Source: Euzebya tangerina (GTDB taxonomy: Bacteria; Actinomycetota; Nitriliruptoria; Euzebyales; Euzebyaceae). From it: a DNA stretch of 64,000 nt. The notes under the pieces were generated by a model, which worked only from the letters and a program-made list of their open reading frames with translations, did no database searches and was not told the origin of the DNA. Positions 46,027-54,242 of the stretch are shown here, piece by piece (position 1 is the stretch's first letter; every line of letters starts with the position of its first letter). The DNA lies in contig NZ_PPDK01000003.1 of assembly GCF_003074135.1 (NCBI RefSeq), forward strand, positions 62,001 to 126,000, read 5' to 3'. The position numbers and the translations under genes were made by a program.

Positions 46027-46887
46027 ATGAGCCTGCGCAACCGGACCTTCGACTTCGACCGTGAGGTCGCCGTGATGGCCATCGTCAACCGCACGCCCGA
46101 CTCCTTCTACGATCAGGGCGCCACGTTCGCGCTGGAGAGCGCAGTCGCCCATGCCCTGGACCATGTCGCCGACGGTGCGGACATCCTCGATGTCGGAGGG
46201 GTCAAGGCCGGACCCGGCGAGGAGGTGACCGCGCAAGAGGAGTTGGACCGCATCATCCCCTTCGTGGAGCGGTTCCGGGACCGCTCCGACGCGGTCCTGT
46301 CGATCGACACCTTCCGGCCGTCGGTGGCCGACGCCGCGCTGAGGGCCGGTGCCGACATCATCAACGACACCTCCGGCCTGGCCGATCCGGATCTCGCCCC
46401 CACGGTCGCGCGGTTTCGCGATGCGGGCCTGGTGCTGATGCACTCCGGTGGCCAGATCCGGACGCGCCCCTACCGCAACCACTACGTCCCAGACGCCACG
46501 ACGGCGATCGTGGCTGACCTGTCGGGGCTGGTTGAGCAGGCCGTGGCCGCCGGTGTCGACGCCTCCAAGCTGATCGTCGACCCGGGCCACGACTTCCGGA
46601 AGAACACCCTGCACTCGCTGGAGATCACCCGTCGCCTGGGTGAGCTGTCCGCGTTGGGTCACCCGGTGCTGGTGGCCCTGTCGAACAAGGACTTCATCGG
46701 CGAGTCGCTGGACCTCGACCTGCCCGATCGGGTCGACGCGTCGATCGGTGCGGCCGTGACCTCGGTCATGCTGGGGGCCCGTCTGGTCCGGGTGCACGAG
46801 ACCCTGGCGACCAAGCGGGCGGTGATGATGGCCGAGGTGATCATGGGCTGGCGGGAGCCAGCGAGGGCCTGGCGCGGGATGGCCTGA
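46027..46887 (+). CDS. Dihydropteroate-synthase-like protein (FolP2 type)
   Basis: It has 286 residues and a TIM barrel. VMAIVNRTPDSFYDQGATF, ADILDVGGVKAGPGEEVT, SIDTFRP, GADIINDTSG and DPGHDFRKNT fit the folate-enzyme family. The VGGVKAGPG form and the short C-terminus resemble mycobacterial FolP2, which is reported to lack dihydropteroate synthase activity. Other folate genes are not adjacent, which agrees. A GTG at 46018 could also start it. Confidence 0.85.
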   Translation: MSLRNRTFDFDREVAVMAIVNRTPDSFYDQGATFALESAVAHALDHVADGADILDVGGVKAGPGEEVTAQEELDRIIPFVERFRDRSDAVLSIDTFRPSVADAALRAGADIINDTSGLADPDLAPTVARFRDAGLVLMHSGGQIRTRPYRNHYVPDATTAIVADLSGLVEQAVAAGVDASKLIVDPGHDFRKNTLHSLEITRRLGELSALGHPVLVALSNKDFIGESLDLDLPDRVDASIGAAVTSVMLGARLVRVHETLATKRAVMMAEVIMGWREPARAWRGMA

Positions 46888-46894
46888 GCGCCGT

Positions 46895-47665
46895 TCAGAC
46901 GCCCTTGATGTCCCCGCCGTCGATGGGGAACACCACGCCGTTGACGAACGAGGCCTTCTCGCTGGCCAGGAACGTGGCGGCGGCGGCGAACTCCTCCGGC
47001 AACCCGACCCTCCCGAGTGGGATGTCGGCAGCCATCTCGGCCAGACCGGCTTCCACGTCGTCACCTGCCATCGACTCGAGCCGTCCGGTGCGAGTCGAGC
47101 CGGGGGCCAGCACGTTCACCGTGATCTGACCGGTCGTCCCGGCGGTGCGCCACTGGCTGTCGAGGTCCGCGATGAGGGACTTGGCGTACCCGACGACACC
47201 GAGGCGGGCGACGTTGGACAGCGCCAGGCCGGGCAGGGGCTGCTTGACGGTCTTGGAGGTCACGAACAGCACCCGTCCCCAGCCGGCAGCCTGCAGGTGA
47301 GGCAGGGCCGCCTGGGTCAGGTTGATCTGGCTGAGCAGCGAGAGCTCGACGGCGTCACGGTAGCCCTGCAGGTCGAACGCGGTGGCCATGCCGGGCGGCG
47401 GTCCGCCGGCGTTGGCGACGAGGACGTGGAGGGCACCGTGCCGCTCGGCGACGCCGTCGATCCAGGCCTGGGCCGCCGCCTCATCGGTGACGTCACAGAC
47501 CTGGGCGTCGAATTCCTCGCTTGCTGCGGCGTCCACCCGCTGCTCGTCGCGGCCGCACACGGCCACGGTGGCACCCTCCGCCTTCATGGCGCGTGCGGTC
47601 GCCTGCCCCAGGCCGGAGGTCCCCCCGGCGATTGCCACCACCTTGTCGCGCAGTCCCAGATCCAT
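46895..47665 (-). CDS. SDR-family protein with an altered catalytic Tyr-Lys pair
   Basis: It has 256 residues. The cofactor loop is AGGTSGLGQATA and the NAG motif is ANAGGPPPG. The catalytic Ser is in VTSKTVKQPLP, but the YxxxK positions read LSNVAR. This matches an SDR subfamily with LSN-x-x-R at that place, so the protein may not be a standard dehydrogenase. It converges on the FolP2-like gene with seven bases between. Confidence 0.85.
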   Translation of the reverse strand: MDLGLRDKVVAIAGGTSGLGQATARAMKAEGATVAVCGRDEQRVDAAASEEFDAQVCDVTDEAAAQAWIDGVAERHGALHVLVANAGGPPPGMATAFDLQGYRDAVELSLLSQINLTQAALPHLQAAGWGRVLFVTSKTVKQPLPGLALSNVARLGVVGYAKSLIADLDSQWRTAGTTGQITVNVLAPGSTRTGRLESMAGDDVEAGLAEMAADIPLGRVGLPEEFAAAATFLASEKASFVNGVVFPIDGGDIKGV

Positions 47666-47673
47666 GGCAGCGG

Positions 47674-47679
47674 ACCCTA
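47674..47679 (-). promoter_or_regulatory. -10 box (TAGGGT) of the SDR gene
   Basis: It lies eight bases before the ATG at 47665. Copy 2 of the 48-bp palindrome lies about 30 bases further upstream, close to where the -35 region would be. Confidence 0.45.
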
Positions 47680-47708
47680 CCGCCCGAGCCGGGACGACCA
47701 CCACTCTG

Positions 47709-47756
47709 CACGATCGTGCAGAAACCCGCCTCTGCGCGGGTCAGGCCCCGATCGTG
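47709..47756. repeat. 48-bp palindromic element, copy 2
   Basis: It has the same perfect outer arms as copy 1 (40258-40305). Its inner arms CCCGC and GCGGG give a full five-pair stem, better than copy 1. It lies between two minus-strand genes, upstream of the SDR promoter. Confidence 0.85.
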
Positions 47757-47795
47757 TCGAATTCCAGGAGGGGTCGCCGGTTGGTCCGCGCCGAG

Positions 47796-48482
47796 TCACT
47801 CCCCAGCCGAGCCCGCCGGTGGGGGCACCTCCAGATCCGGATCGCGGTCGAACGGGATCTCCTGACACGGTGGGCCCGAGCGCGCTGTGGTGTCCCCCCC
47901 GACCTGCCAGTCGGCCAGCCCGGCGGTCAGGGCCGCAAAGTCGATGACCAGGTTCCCGTCGGCATCGACCGAGGTGTTGAACCGATCGAGGGAGCGAGGC
48001 GCCGGGCCCTCGACGATCCGGCCGTCCTGATCCCAGCGCGAGCCGGTCGAGTTCGCGCCGAACCAGCCGCTGGTCGAACACCACGAGACGCCCTGCCGGC
48101 CGTACTCCTCCGCCAGCGGGCCATTGGTGTTGAAGGCCACCAACTCCCCCCGAGCGATCGTGAGCCACGCACAGGGGTTCGCGTCGTTGAAGCACACCCG
48201 ACGGGGACGGTCCTCCACCGCAGCCCGGACGTCGTCCACCTGACCCACAACCACGTCGGAGGAGCCGGGGCTGAGCCCGGTGAAGAAGATCAGCGCCGTC
48301 ACCGCCGCAGCCCCGAGCGCCAGGAGCGGAACGGCGACCCGCAGGATCCGCACCTTGGGGTCCTCCTGGCTGATGCCCGGCCCGGTGCTCTCGACCAAGG
48401 TGCGACTCTCGTCGGGGACCGCTGCCCGCTCCGTTGCCCCGAACCGTGGGTCGTGGGCATCCAGCGGACGGTCGTCTGGCAT
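47796..48482 (-). CDS. Membrane-anchored Rieske-like protein lacking cluster ligands
   Basis: It has 228 residues. One membrane anchor lies at about 46-68 (ILRVAVPLLALGAAAVTALIF). The C-terminal domain has the layout of a Rieske fold: RGELVAFNTNGPLAEE, then GSRWDQDGRIVEGPAPRSL, the typical end of the second cluster loop. Where CxCHGS is expected the sequence is ANSTGS (143-148), and the first CxH loop is replaced by EYGRQGVSWC. No [2Fe-2S] ligand set remains. A TAGCAT box seven bases before the ATG sets the start. It is divergent from a ferredoxin gene 46 bases away. Confidence 0.7.
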   Translation of the reverse strand: MPDDRPLDAHDPRFGATERAAVPDESRTLVESTGPGISQEDPKVRILRVAVPLLALGAAAVTALIFFTGLSPGSSDVVVGQVDDVRAAVEDRPRRVCFNDANPCAWLTIARGELVAFNTNGPLAEEYGRQGVSWCSTSGWFGANSTGSRWDQDGRIVEGPAPRSLDRFNTSVDADGNLVIDFAALTAGLADWQVGGDTTARSGPPCQEIPFDRDPDLEVPPPAGSAGE

Positions 48483-48489
48483 GCCCTCG

Positions 48490-48495
48490 ATGCTA
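48490..48495 (-). promoter_or_regulatory. -10 box (TAGCAT) of the Rieske-like gene
   Basis: It lies seven bases before the ATG at 48482. It overlaps the expected -35 area of the divergent ferredoxin promoter. Confidence 0.5.
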
Positions 48496-48515
48496 CGCCG
48501 CCGCTCCGACGTGGA

Positions 48516-48521
48516 TAGCAT
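48516..48521 (+). promoter_or_regulatory. -10 box (TAGCAT) of the ferredoxin-like gene
   Basis: The hexamer is identical to the divergent box and also lies seven bases from its start codon (48529), giving a symmetrical back-to-back arrangement. Confidence 0.5.
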
Positions 48522-48528
48522 CGCTGCC

Positions 48529-48858
48529 ATGGCCAAGCCATCGAAGTTCGTGTTCGTCTGCATCAACGAGCGGGACCCTGAGCACCCCCGCCCGTCGTGC
48601 TTCCCGCTGGGCGGGGCCGACATCTTCAACGCCCTCCGGGAGGAGCAGGGCCGGCGCCGCAACGACGACGTCAAGGTGGTGGCGGCCCTGTGCCTCGAGG
48701 CCTGTCGCGTCGGCCCGGTCGTGGGCGTCTACCCCGACGATGTCTACTACGGCGGGGTCACCGAGGACGACGTCCCCGCCATCATGGACCACCTGGAGGG
48801 GGACGAGCCCGTCCGGTTCCTCAAGATCGGCGACGCCGACTTCCGCTACAAGGGCTAG
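48529..48858 (+). CDS. Thioredoxin-like [2Fe-2S] ferredoxin
   Basis: It has 109 residues. Four cysteines in the 2Fe-2S thioredoxin-like pattern: Cys11 and Cys24 (FVCINERD, PSCFPLGG), then Cys55 and Cys59 (LCLEACR). GVYPDDVYYGGV matches the family strand and turn. Such proteins relate to the NuoE C-terminal domain and shuttle electrons. It is divergent from the Rieske-like gene and overlaps the CWB2 gene stop by four bases on the other strand. Confidence 0.9.
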   Translation: MAKPSKFVFVCINERDPEHPRPSCFPLGGADIFNALREEQGRRRNDDVKVVAALCLEACRVGPVVGVYPDDVYYGGVTEDDVPAIMDHLEGDEPVRFLKIGDADFRYKG

Positions 48859-50435
48859 TCGACGAGGTACGCGGCGAGCTGCCCGGCGACCACGTCCGAC
48901 AGGGCCGCGGTGCCGCCGAACAGCGTGACCTGCTGCAGCGGCTCCTCCCCGGCCAGGACGGTCGTGATGGACGCCTCGAGCACGTCTCGCGGGGATAGCA
49001 GCAGCGGCACTCCCCGCCGCGCGGCGTAGGCCCCACCGGTCAGGCCGTCGGGGAAGTCATCGGCACTGGCCACGGTCACCTCGACCGGTAGCTCACCGCC
49101 TGCACCCTGACGTCGCAGCAGGAGCGCCGACGTCGCCGAGGGCGTCAGATCGCTCACCCGGTCCGCACCCGTAGGCGCCCACCGAGCGGCCACCGGCCCG
49201 ACTGCGACCACCTCGGCGGCGGGATGGGCGTCGAGGTAGGCCTGGACCACTCCGGGGATGCCGGCTCCGTCCACCAGGACTGCGACGCCATCGGTGGGTG
49301 GTGCGGCGGCGCCCGCCAGCAGCGCGTCGGGGTAGTTGCCACCGAAGGCCAGCCAGATCGTGCTCGGCTCCGAGGTGGACGCCTCGGCCACCGCGACGGA
49401 GGTGGAGAAGCGGCTGTCCCCAGCCACGCGGGTCACCGCATGCCCGTCCTCTCGGAGGATCTCCACGACCGTGTCCGAGAGCGCCGCGGTTCCGCCGAGC
49501 AGCGTGACCGATCCCGGGCCTCCCAGGGCCCGCAGCGCCTCGGCACGGGTGCCGGCGGGGACGTCGTCGGCGAAGCTCAGCAGGATGGGCGCGTTGCGCG
49601 CGACAGCCAACGGCGCGGCCACCAGCGCATCGGGATAGTTGTCCGCCAGGGCGATGAGGACCCCATCGGCCTGCCCGTCGGCGAAGGAGGCCTGGGAGGT
49701 TGCGACGGCCGTCTCGATACGGGTCGGCCCGGCCAGCCTGGTCACCCGGTCGGCACCCTCCGGTGCGACCAGTGGGATGTCCACGAACCCCCCATCGCCG
49801 GGGACATCGTCGATCACGAGCCCGTCCGGGCCGGCCGCTATGCCATAGGCCATCCGCCCGAGGGCCCGCAGCACCTCCGGGGCGTTCAGGCAGGCCGTCG
49901 GCACCTGCGCCGCGTACACCCCGTCGTCGAACGACGCCGACCCCTCACAGATCAACGTCGGATCAGCCCGACCCTCGAGCACAAGGTAGCGGAGTTCGTC
50001 CGTCGACCCTTGCGTGCTCAGCTGGATCTCGCGCGGCTGGCCGGCCACGCTGTCGTAGAGGACCCCGATGCTGGCTCCGAAGTCGTCCCAGGTCGGGTCG
50101 AGGGCGGGATCGGTGCCAGCCGGGACGGTGACTGCGACGGCCAGTCCATCGGGCCCGTAGTCGAGGCAGAACTCGGTCACGTCGGCCTCGGGAACGACCT
50201 CGCGGCGGCCGTCGCCCCGCACCGTGTCGGCTGGTGGGTCGGCGATGCAGGCAGCCACGGCGTAGGACGGCGGAGCCGCGGCGGGTGGGATGACCGGCGT
50301 CTGCAGACCGGGGGTGAGCTCGAGGCCAGCACTCGCTGCTTGAGCCGAACCGACGCCGATCGCCATGAGCGTCAGGAGCACCGCGAGGACGCCGCGAACC
50401 ACCCGTCTCGCGGCTGGGCGGCGTCGGTCCATCAC
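48855..50435 (-). CDS. Secreted protein with cell-wall-binding repeats (CWB2), copy 1
   Basis: It has 526 residues. A signal peptide (about 34 residues, VLAVLLTLMAIGVGSAQA) and a beta-rich N-terminal half of about 220 residues precede three CWB2 repeats from about 230: RLAGPTRIETAVATSQASF, GGTAALSDTVVEIL and VTRVAGDSRFSTSVAVAEA. The last repeat ends TLFGGTAALSDVVAGQL. CWB2 domains hold proteins on the cell wall. The start is GTG at 50435 or ATG at 50432. It lies 19 bases after its paralog. Confidence 0.92.
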   Translation of the reverse strand: MMDRRRPAARRVVRGVLAVLLTLMAIGVGSAQAASAGLELTPGLQTPVIPPAAAPPSYAVAACIADPPADTVRGDGRREVVPEADVTEFCLDYGPDGLAVAVTVPAGTDPALDPTWDDFGASIGVLYDSVAGQPREIQLSTQGSTDELRYLVLEGRADPTLICEGSASFDDGVYAAQVPTACLNAPEVLRALGRMAYGIAAGPDGLVIDDVPGDGGFVDIPLVAPEGADRVTRLAGPTRIETAVATSQASFADGQADGVLIALADNYPDALVAAPLAVARNAPILLSFADDVPAGTRAEALRALGGPGSVTLLGGTAALSDTVVEILREDGHAVTRVAGDSRFSTSVAVAEASTSEPSTIWLAFGGNYPDALLAGAAAPPTDGVAVLVDGAGIPGVVQAYLDAHPAAEVVAVGPVAARWAPTGADRVSDLTPSATSALLLRRQGAGGELPVEVTVASADDFPDGLTGGAYAARRGVPLLLSPRDVLEASITTVLAGEEPLQQVTLFGGTAALSDVVAGQLAAYLVD

Positions 50436-50454
50436 GGTGTTGGACTATGGCACG

Positions 50455-51987
50455 TCACTGCAGGAACGAGCTGGCCTGTCCGGCGACGGTGTCGGAGAGC
50501 GCGGCGTTGCCGCCGAACATGGTGATCGACGGTACCGGCCCGAACTCCGACAGCTCCTGCAGGACCAGGGTCTCCATGGCCGACTCGGGGCTGAGGATCA
50601 GCGGGAGGCCGTTGCGTGCCGCGTAGGCGCCGCCGGCCAAACCATCTGGGAACTCCTCCGAACTCGCCATCGTGATCGCCGAGCCTTCGGGATACAACTG
50701 CAGGAGCAGCGAGGAGAGGGTCGAGGGCGTCGGGCTGAAGGCGGAGGTGTCAGCATCCGGCACGACTTCGTCGGCCACGGTGCCCAGCGCGAAGGTGCGA
50801 GCGTCCGGATTGGCATCCAGGTAGTCCTGCACGACGCTCGGCACCCCGCCCCGGTCGACCAGCACGGCAACACCGCCCAGACCGGGGGCGATCGCACCAG
50901 CCAGCAGCGCCTCCGGGAAGTCCCCGCCGAACACCAGCACGATCGTCTCCGGCGCGGGGTTGGCCTGCCGCGCCACCTCGACGGAGGTGGAGAAGCGACT
51001 GTCCCCGGCTGCTCGGGTCACCGTGTGGCCGTCGGACTCGAGCGTCGTCGCCACCACCTCCTGGAGGGCGGCCGTCCCACCCAGCAGCACCACGTCCCCC
51101 GGCCCGCCCATGGCACGCAGGGCCTCGTCGCGGACGGACTGCGACACGCTGTCGTTCTCGGCGAGCAGCAGCGGCGCGTTGTTCGCCACGGCCAGTGGCG
51201 CACCGACCACCGCATCGGGGAAGTTCCGGGCCAGTGCGATCAGCACGCCATCGGCCTCCCCGTCAGCGAACGTCGCCTGCGAGATGGCATTGGCTGTCTC
51301 GATGCGAGTTGGTCCTTCGAATCGCATGATCCGGTCGCCACCCGCGGGTGTGTCAAGCGGCACGGTCAGCAACACGCCACGGGCGGGGACGAAGTCGTAC
51401 ACCGAGTCCCCGGCCGCCGTCTGGTAGAGCATCTGGGTCAGGATCTCGAGCTCGGCGCCCCCGCCCAGGCAACCGGCCGGGATGTTGGTCACGTACGCGC
51501 TGCTCGCGAAGGTGGCGGGAGCCTCACAGACCAGCTCGGTGGTCCCGTTCCGGTCCGCGAGCACGATCGTGCGGAAGGTGTCGCTGTTCTGCTCGCTCAG
51601 CTGGACCTCGCGCTCCTCGCCGTTGGCCGCCAGGTATCCGAGGGAGATGCTGGTGCGCGTGCTGCGGTCCCACTGCGGATCGACGTTCGGATCGGTGCCG
51701 TCGGGAACGGTGACGGCCAGGTCCAATCCGCCCGCGTTGTAGTCGATGCAGAAGACGGAGATGTCGGCCTGCGGGACAGCCTCGACCGGTCCGCTGAGCC
51801 CACGGGTCGTGTCGCCCTCGGCGTCGGTGAAGCAGCCCTGCACGGCGAAGGAGTCGCTGGCCTGTGACGTGGCCTCCGACACCTGGCCCGCGAGCCGCAA
51901 CTCGAAGCTGTCGGCTCCTGCCGGAGCGGCCAGCAGCGCGGTGATCAGTGCCGTCGCGATCAGCAACGTGAGCGAGCGTGTTCGCAT
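50455..51987 (-). CDS. Secreted protein with cell-wall-binding repeats (CWB2), copy 2
   Basis: It has 510 residues and the same layout as copy 1: signal peptide (LTLLIATALITALLAAPAGA), N-terminal beta-rich half with matching cysteines (VQGCFTDAEGDT, FCIDYNAGG), then three CWB2 repeats (RFEGPTRIETANAISQATF, TRAAGDSRFSTSVEVA, MFGGNAALSDTV). GGGGAA-like GGGGAAC is the Shine-Dalgarno. The two genes form a tandem duplication transcribed together. Confidence 0.92.
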   Translation of the reverse strand: MRTRSLTLLIATALITALLAAPAGADSFELRLAGQVSEATSQASDSFAVQGCFTDAEGDTTRGLSGPVEAVPQADISVFCIDYNAGGLDLAVTVPDGTDPNVDPQWDRSTRTSISLGYLAANGEEREVQLSEQNSDTFRTIVLADRNGTTELVCEAPATFASSAYVTNIPAGCLGGGAELEILTQMLYQTAAGDSVYDFVPARGVLLTVPLDTPAGGDRIMRFEGPTRIETANAISQATFADGEADGVLIALARNFPDAVVGAPLAVANNAPLLLAENDSVSQSVRDEALRAMGGPGDVVLLGGTAALQEVVATTLESDGHTVTRAAGDSRFSTSVEVARQANPAPETIVLVFGGDFPEALLAGAIAPGLGGVAVLVDRGGVPSVVQDYLDANPDARTFALGTVADEVVPDADTSAFSPTPSTLSSLLLQLYPEGSAITMASSEEFPDGLAGGAYAARNGLPLILSPESAMETLVLQELSEFGPVPSITMFGGNAALSDTVAGQASSFLQ

Positions 51988-52093
51988 GAGGGTTCCCCGT
52001 TGGTTCTGGTGCATGGCCTCGGTCGGACCACGGGCCGTACCTTGCCGGACAGATTCCGGCGCGGCAACTTCGGGCGGCATCCGCCCCGGATGA

Positions 52094-53824
52094 TCAGACC
52101 TTGGCGCCTCCCTGGGCCCGAGCCATGAAGGCGTCCAGGACGGCACCGACCTTGCCGGCGGCGGCGTGGCGAGCTGCGGTCGGATCGTTCGACTTGGTGT
52201 GGTGCACCGCCTCGCCGTAGAACTTCAGCTTCGGCTCCGTGCCGCTGGGACGGACCATCACGCGGGTTCCATCCTCCGCGACGTAGCGCAGCAGCGGCGT
52301 GGGAGGCAAGTCGATCGGCTCGACCGTCCCGTCGGCGCTGGTCACCACTCCGGCGTCGTGGTCCCACACCTGGATGACCGGTGACTCCCCGAGCGACGTG
52401 GGCGGGTTGGACCGCAGGCGATCGAGCGCCGCTTGGACCAGCACCTCGCCGTCGTCGCCTTCGAGCATCACCGACCGGCCCTGGGTGACGTGGGCGCCGT
52501 GCCGGATCGTCAGGTCGTCCAGCAGGTCGCCGAGGGTCCTCCCGTCCGCAGCCAGCCGGTCGGCCAGGTCGGCCATCGCCACGATCCCGCTGATGCCATC
52601 CTTGTCGCGGACGAGGTCCCCGACGCACACGCCGAGCGCCTGCTCGTAGGACAGGACCATGATCGCGTCGCGGTCCTCGGCGTCGATCGCGGCGACGGCC
52701 AGCCACTTGAAGCCGGTCAGGGTCTCGGCGTACTCGGCGTCGTGGTGGGCCGCAACCTTGCTGAGGAGGGAGGAGGAGACAACAGTCGTGGCCACGGCCG
52801 GCGTCCGGCCTTGCGTCATGGCCCCGCGCGCGAGGATGTCCTCGGCGAGGAGCACGCCGATCTCGTCGCCGGTCAACATCCGGTACCCACCGGCAGTGCG
52901 GAAGCCCACGGCGATGCGGTCGCCATCGGGGTCGTTGGCGACAATGAGATCGGCCTCCACCTCCTGGGCGAGGGCGATGGAGGCGTCCATCGCACCGGGC
53001 TCCTCGGGGTTGGGGAAGGACACCGTCGGGAAGTCCGGGTCGGGCTCGAACTGCTCGGCCACAGCGTGCACGTCGATGAACCCCGCCTCGTCGAGGGCCC
53101 GCAGGCACATGGCGCCAGCGACGCCGTGCATGGCGCTGTAGACGATCGTGATCCGCCGCTCGGCCGGGCCCCCGACGAGTGCCACGACCTGGCTCAGGTA
53201 CTGCTCCGGGACGTCGGCCGGCACCGTCCAGATGAGGTCGTCATCGGGCTGGGCCAGGGGGACGTCGTTCAGCGACTCGACCGCGTCGATCGCGGCGGAG
53301 ATCTCCTCGTCCAGCGGAGAGACGATCTGCCTACCCCCCGGGCCGAAGACCTTGTACCCGTTGTCGGCTGGAGGGTTGTGGCTGGCGGTGACCATCACAC
53401 CGGCGGCGGCTTCGAGCGTGCGGACCGCGTAGGCAACGAGCGGGGTCGGCACGATGTCGGAGAACTTCCACACGCCAAGCCCCGCGCCGGCCAGGACCAC
53501 CGCGGCGTCGGCGGCGAACGCATCGCTCTTGTGGCGGGCGTCCCGGCCGACGACGACCCCTCTGGCGCCGGCGGCACCGGCGGCCTGGTTCAGTCGGTCC
53601 GCCAGTCCGGCGGTCACCCGCCGGACCAACGCCCGGTTCATCCGGTTGGGGCCGGCGCCCAGCGCGCCTCGGATGCCGGCGGTGCCGAACTCGAGCCGCT
53701 CACCGAAGCGGTCCTCGAGGCCAGCCTCGTCGTCGATGTCCAGGAGGGCCTGCAGTTCCTCGCGGGTCTCGGGGTCCGGGTCCTCGTCCATCCAGGCCAG
53801 AACCTGGGCACGGTCAATCGACAT
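52094..53824 (-). CDS. Phosphoglucomutase/phosphomannomutase (PGM2-like phospho-sugar mutase)
   Basis: It has 576 residues and the four-domain alpha-D-phosphohexomutase fold. The phosphoserine loop is GVMVTASHNPPADNGYKV, the metal loop is ANDPDGDRIAV, the sugar loop is LSYEQALGVCVGD-like (GFKWLAV precedes it) and the phosphate loop is VMVRPSGTEPKLKFY. It interconverts hexose 1- and 6-phosphates. GAGGAG lies ten bases before the ATG. Confidence 0.95.
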   Translation of the reverse strand: MSIDRAQVLAWMDEDPDPETREELQALLDIDDEAGLEDRFGERLEFGTAGIRGALGAGPNRMNRALVRRVTAGLADRLNQAAGAAGARGVVVGRDARHKSDAFAADAAVVLAGAGLGVWKFSDIVPTPLVAYAVRTLEAAAGVMVTASHNPPADNGYKVFGPGGRQIVSPLDEEISAAIDAVESLNDVPLAQPDDDLIWTVPADVPEQYLSQVVALVGGPAERRITIVYSAMHGVAGAMCLRALDEAGFIDVHAVAEQFEPDPDFPTVSFPNPEEPGAMDASIALAQEVEADLIVANDPDGDRIAVGFRTAGGYRMLTGDEIGVLLAEDILARGAMTQGRTPAVATTVVSSSLLSKVAAHHDAEYAETLTGFKWLAVAAIDAEDRDAIMVLSYEQALGVCVGDLVRDKDGISGIVAMADLADRLAADGRTLGDLLDDLTIRHGAHVTQGRSVMLEGDDGEVLVQAALDRLRSNPPTSLGESPVIQVWDHDAGVVTSADGTVEPIDLPPTPLLRYVAEDGTRVMVRPSGTEPKLKFYGEAVHHTKSNDPTAARHAAAGKVGAVLDAFMARAQGGAKV

Positions 53825-53886
53825 GTGCAGGGCGCTCCTCGTCGGGGCGATCAGGGGTCCGTCGGAGGCTACTCCAGCCGAGCTTC

Positions 53887-53892
53887 TAGGAT
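53887..53892 (+). promoter_or_regulatory. -10 box (TAGGAT) of the DUF1905 gene
   Basis: It lies six bases before the GTG at 53899, which fixes the start of this short gene. Confidence 0.5.
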
Positions 53893-53898
53893 CGAGCC

Positions 53899-54201
53899 GT
53901 GGCCACCTTCTCCTTCACCGCGCCGCTGTGGCGCTGGTCGGCACGATCGACGTCGTGGTTCTTCGTCAGCCTGCCGGAGGACGACGCCGATGCGATCGAC
54001 GCGGCGTTCGGCGGGGCTGCTGCCGGGTTCGGGTCGATCAAGGTGGCGGTGACGATCGGTTCCTCGACGTGGCAGACGTCGATCTTTCCCTCGAAGGAGG
54101 AGGCGACCTACGTCCTGCCGATCAAGAAGGCCGTCCGGACGGCTGAGGGGTTGGACGACGGTTCGACGGCCGACGTCACCCTGACGGTGCTGGTGATCTG
54201 A
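53899..54201 (+). CDS. DUF1905 family protein
   Basis: It has 100 residues, a small all-beta protein. FSFTAPLWRWSARSTSWFFVSLP and the GFGSIKVAVTIGSSTWQTSIFP segment are the family pattern, ending DGSTADVTLTVL. The function is unknown. A perfect 15-base inverted repeat follows its stop by six bases. Confidence 0.85.
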   Translation: MATFSFTAPLWRWSARSTSWFFVSLPEDDADAIDAAFGGAAAGFGSIKVAVTIGSSTWQTSIFPSKEEATYVLPIKKAVRTAEGLDDGSTADVTLTVLVI

Positions 54202-54206
54202 CCACC

Positions 54207-54242
54207 GCGGGGAACCTGGCCTCACAAGGCCAGGTTCCCCGC
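54207..54242. terminator. Perfect 15-bp stem, bidirectional terminator candidate
   Basis: Arms of 15 bases (containing GGGGAACCTGGCC and its complement) flank a six-base loop, TCACAA. It sits in the convergent gap between the DUF1905 and VWA genes. A further AAGGTTCCCCACC word follows at 54251-54263, related to the 20-bp array at 21781. Confidence 0.6.
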
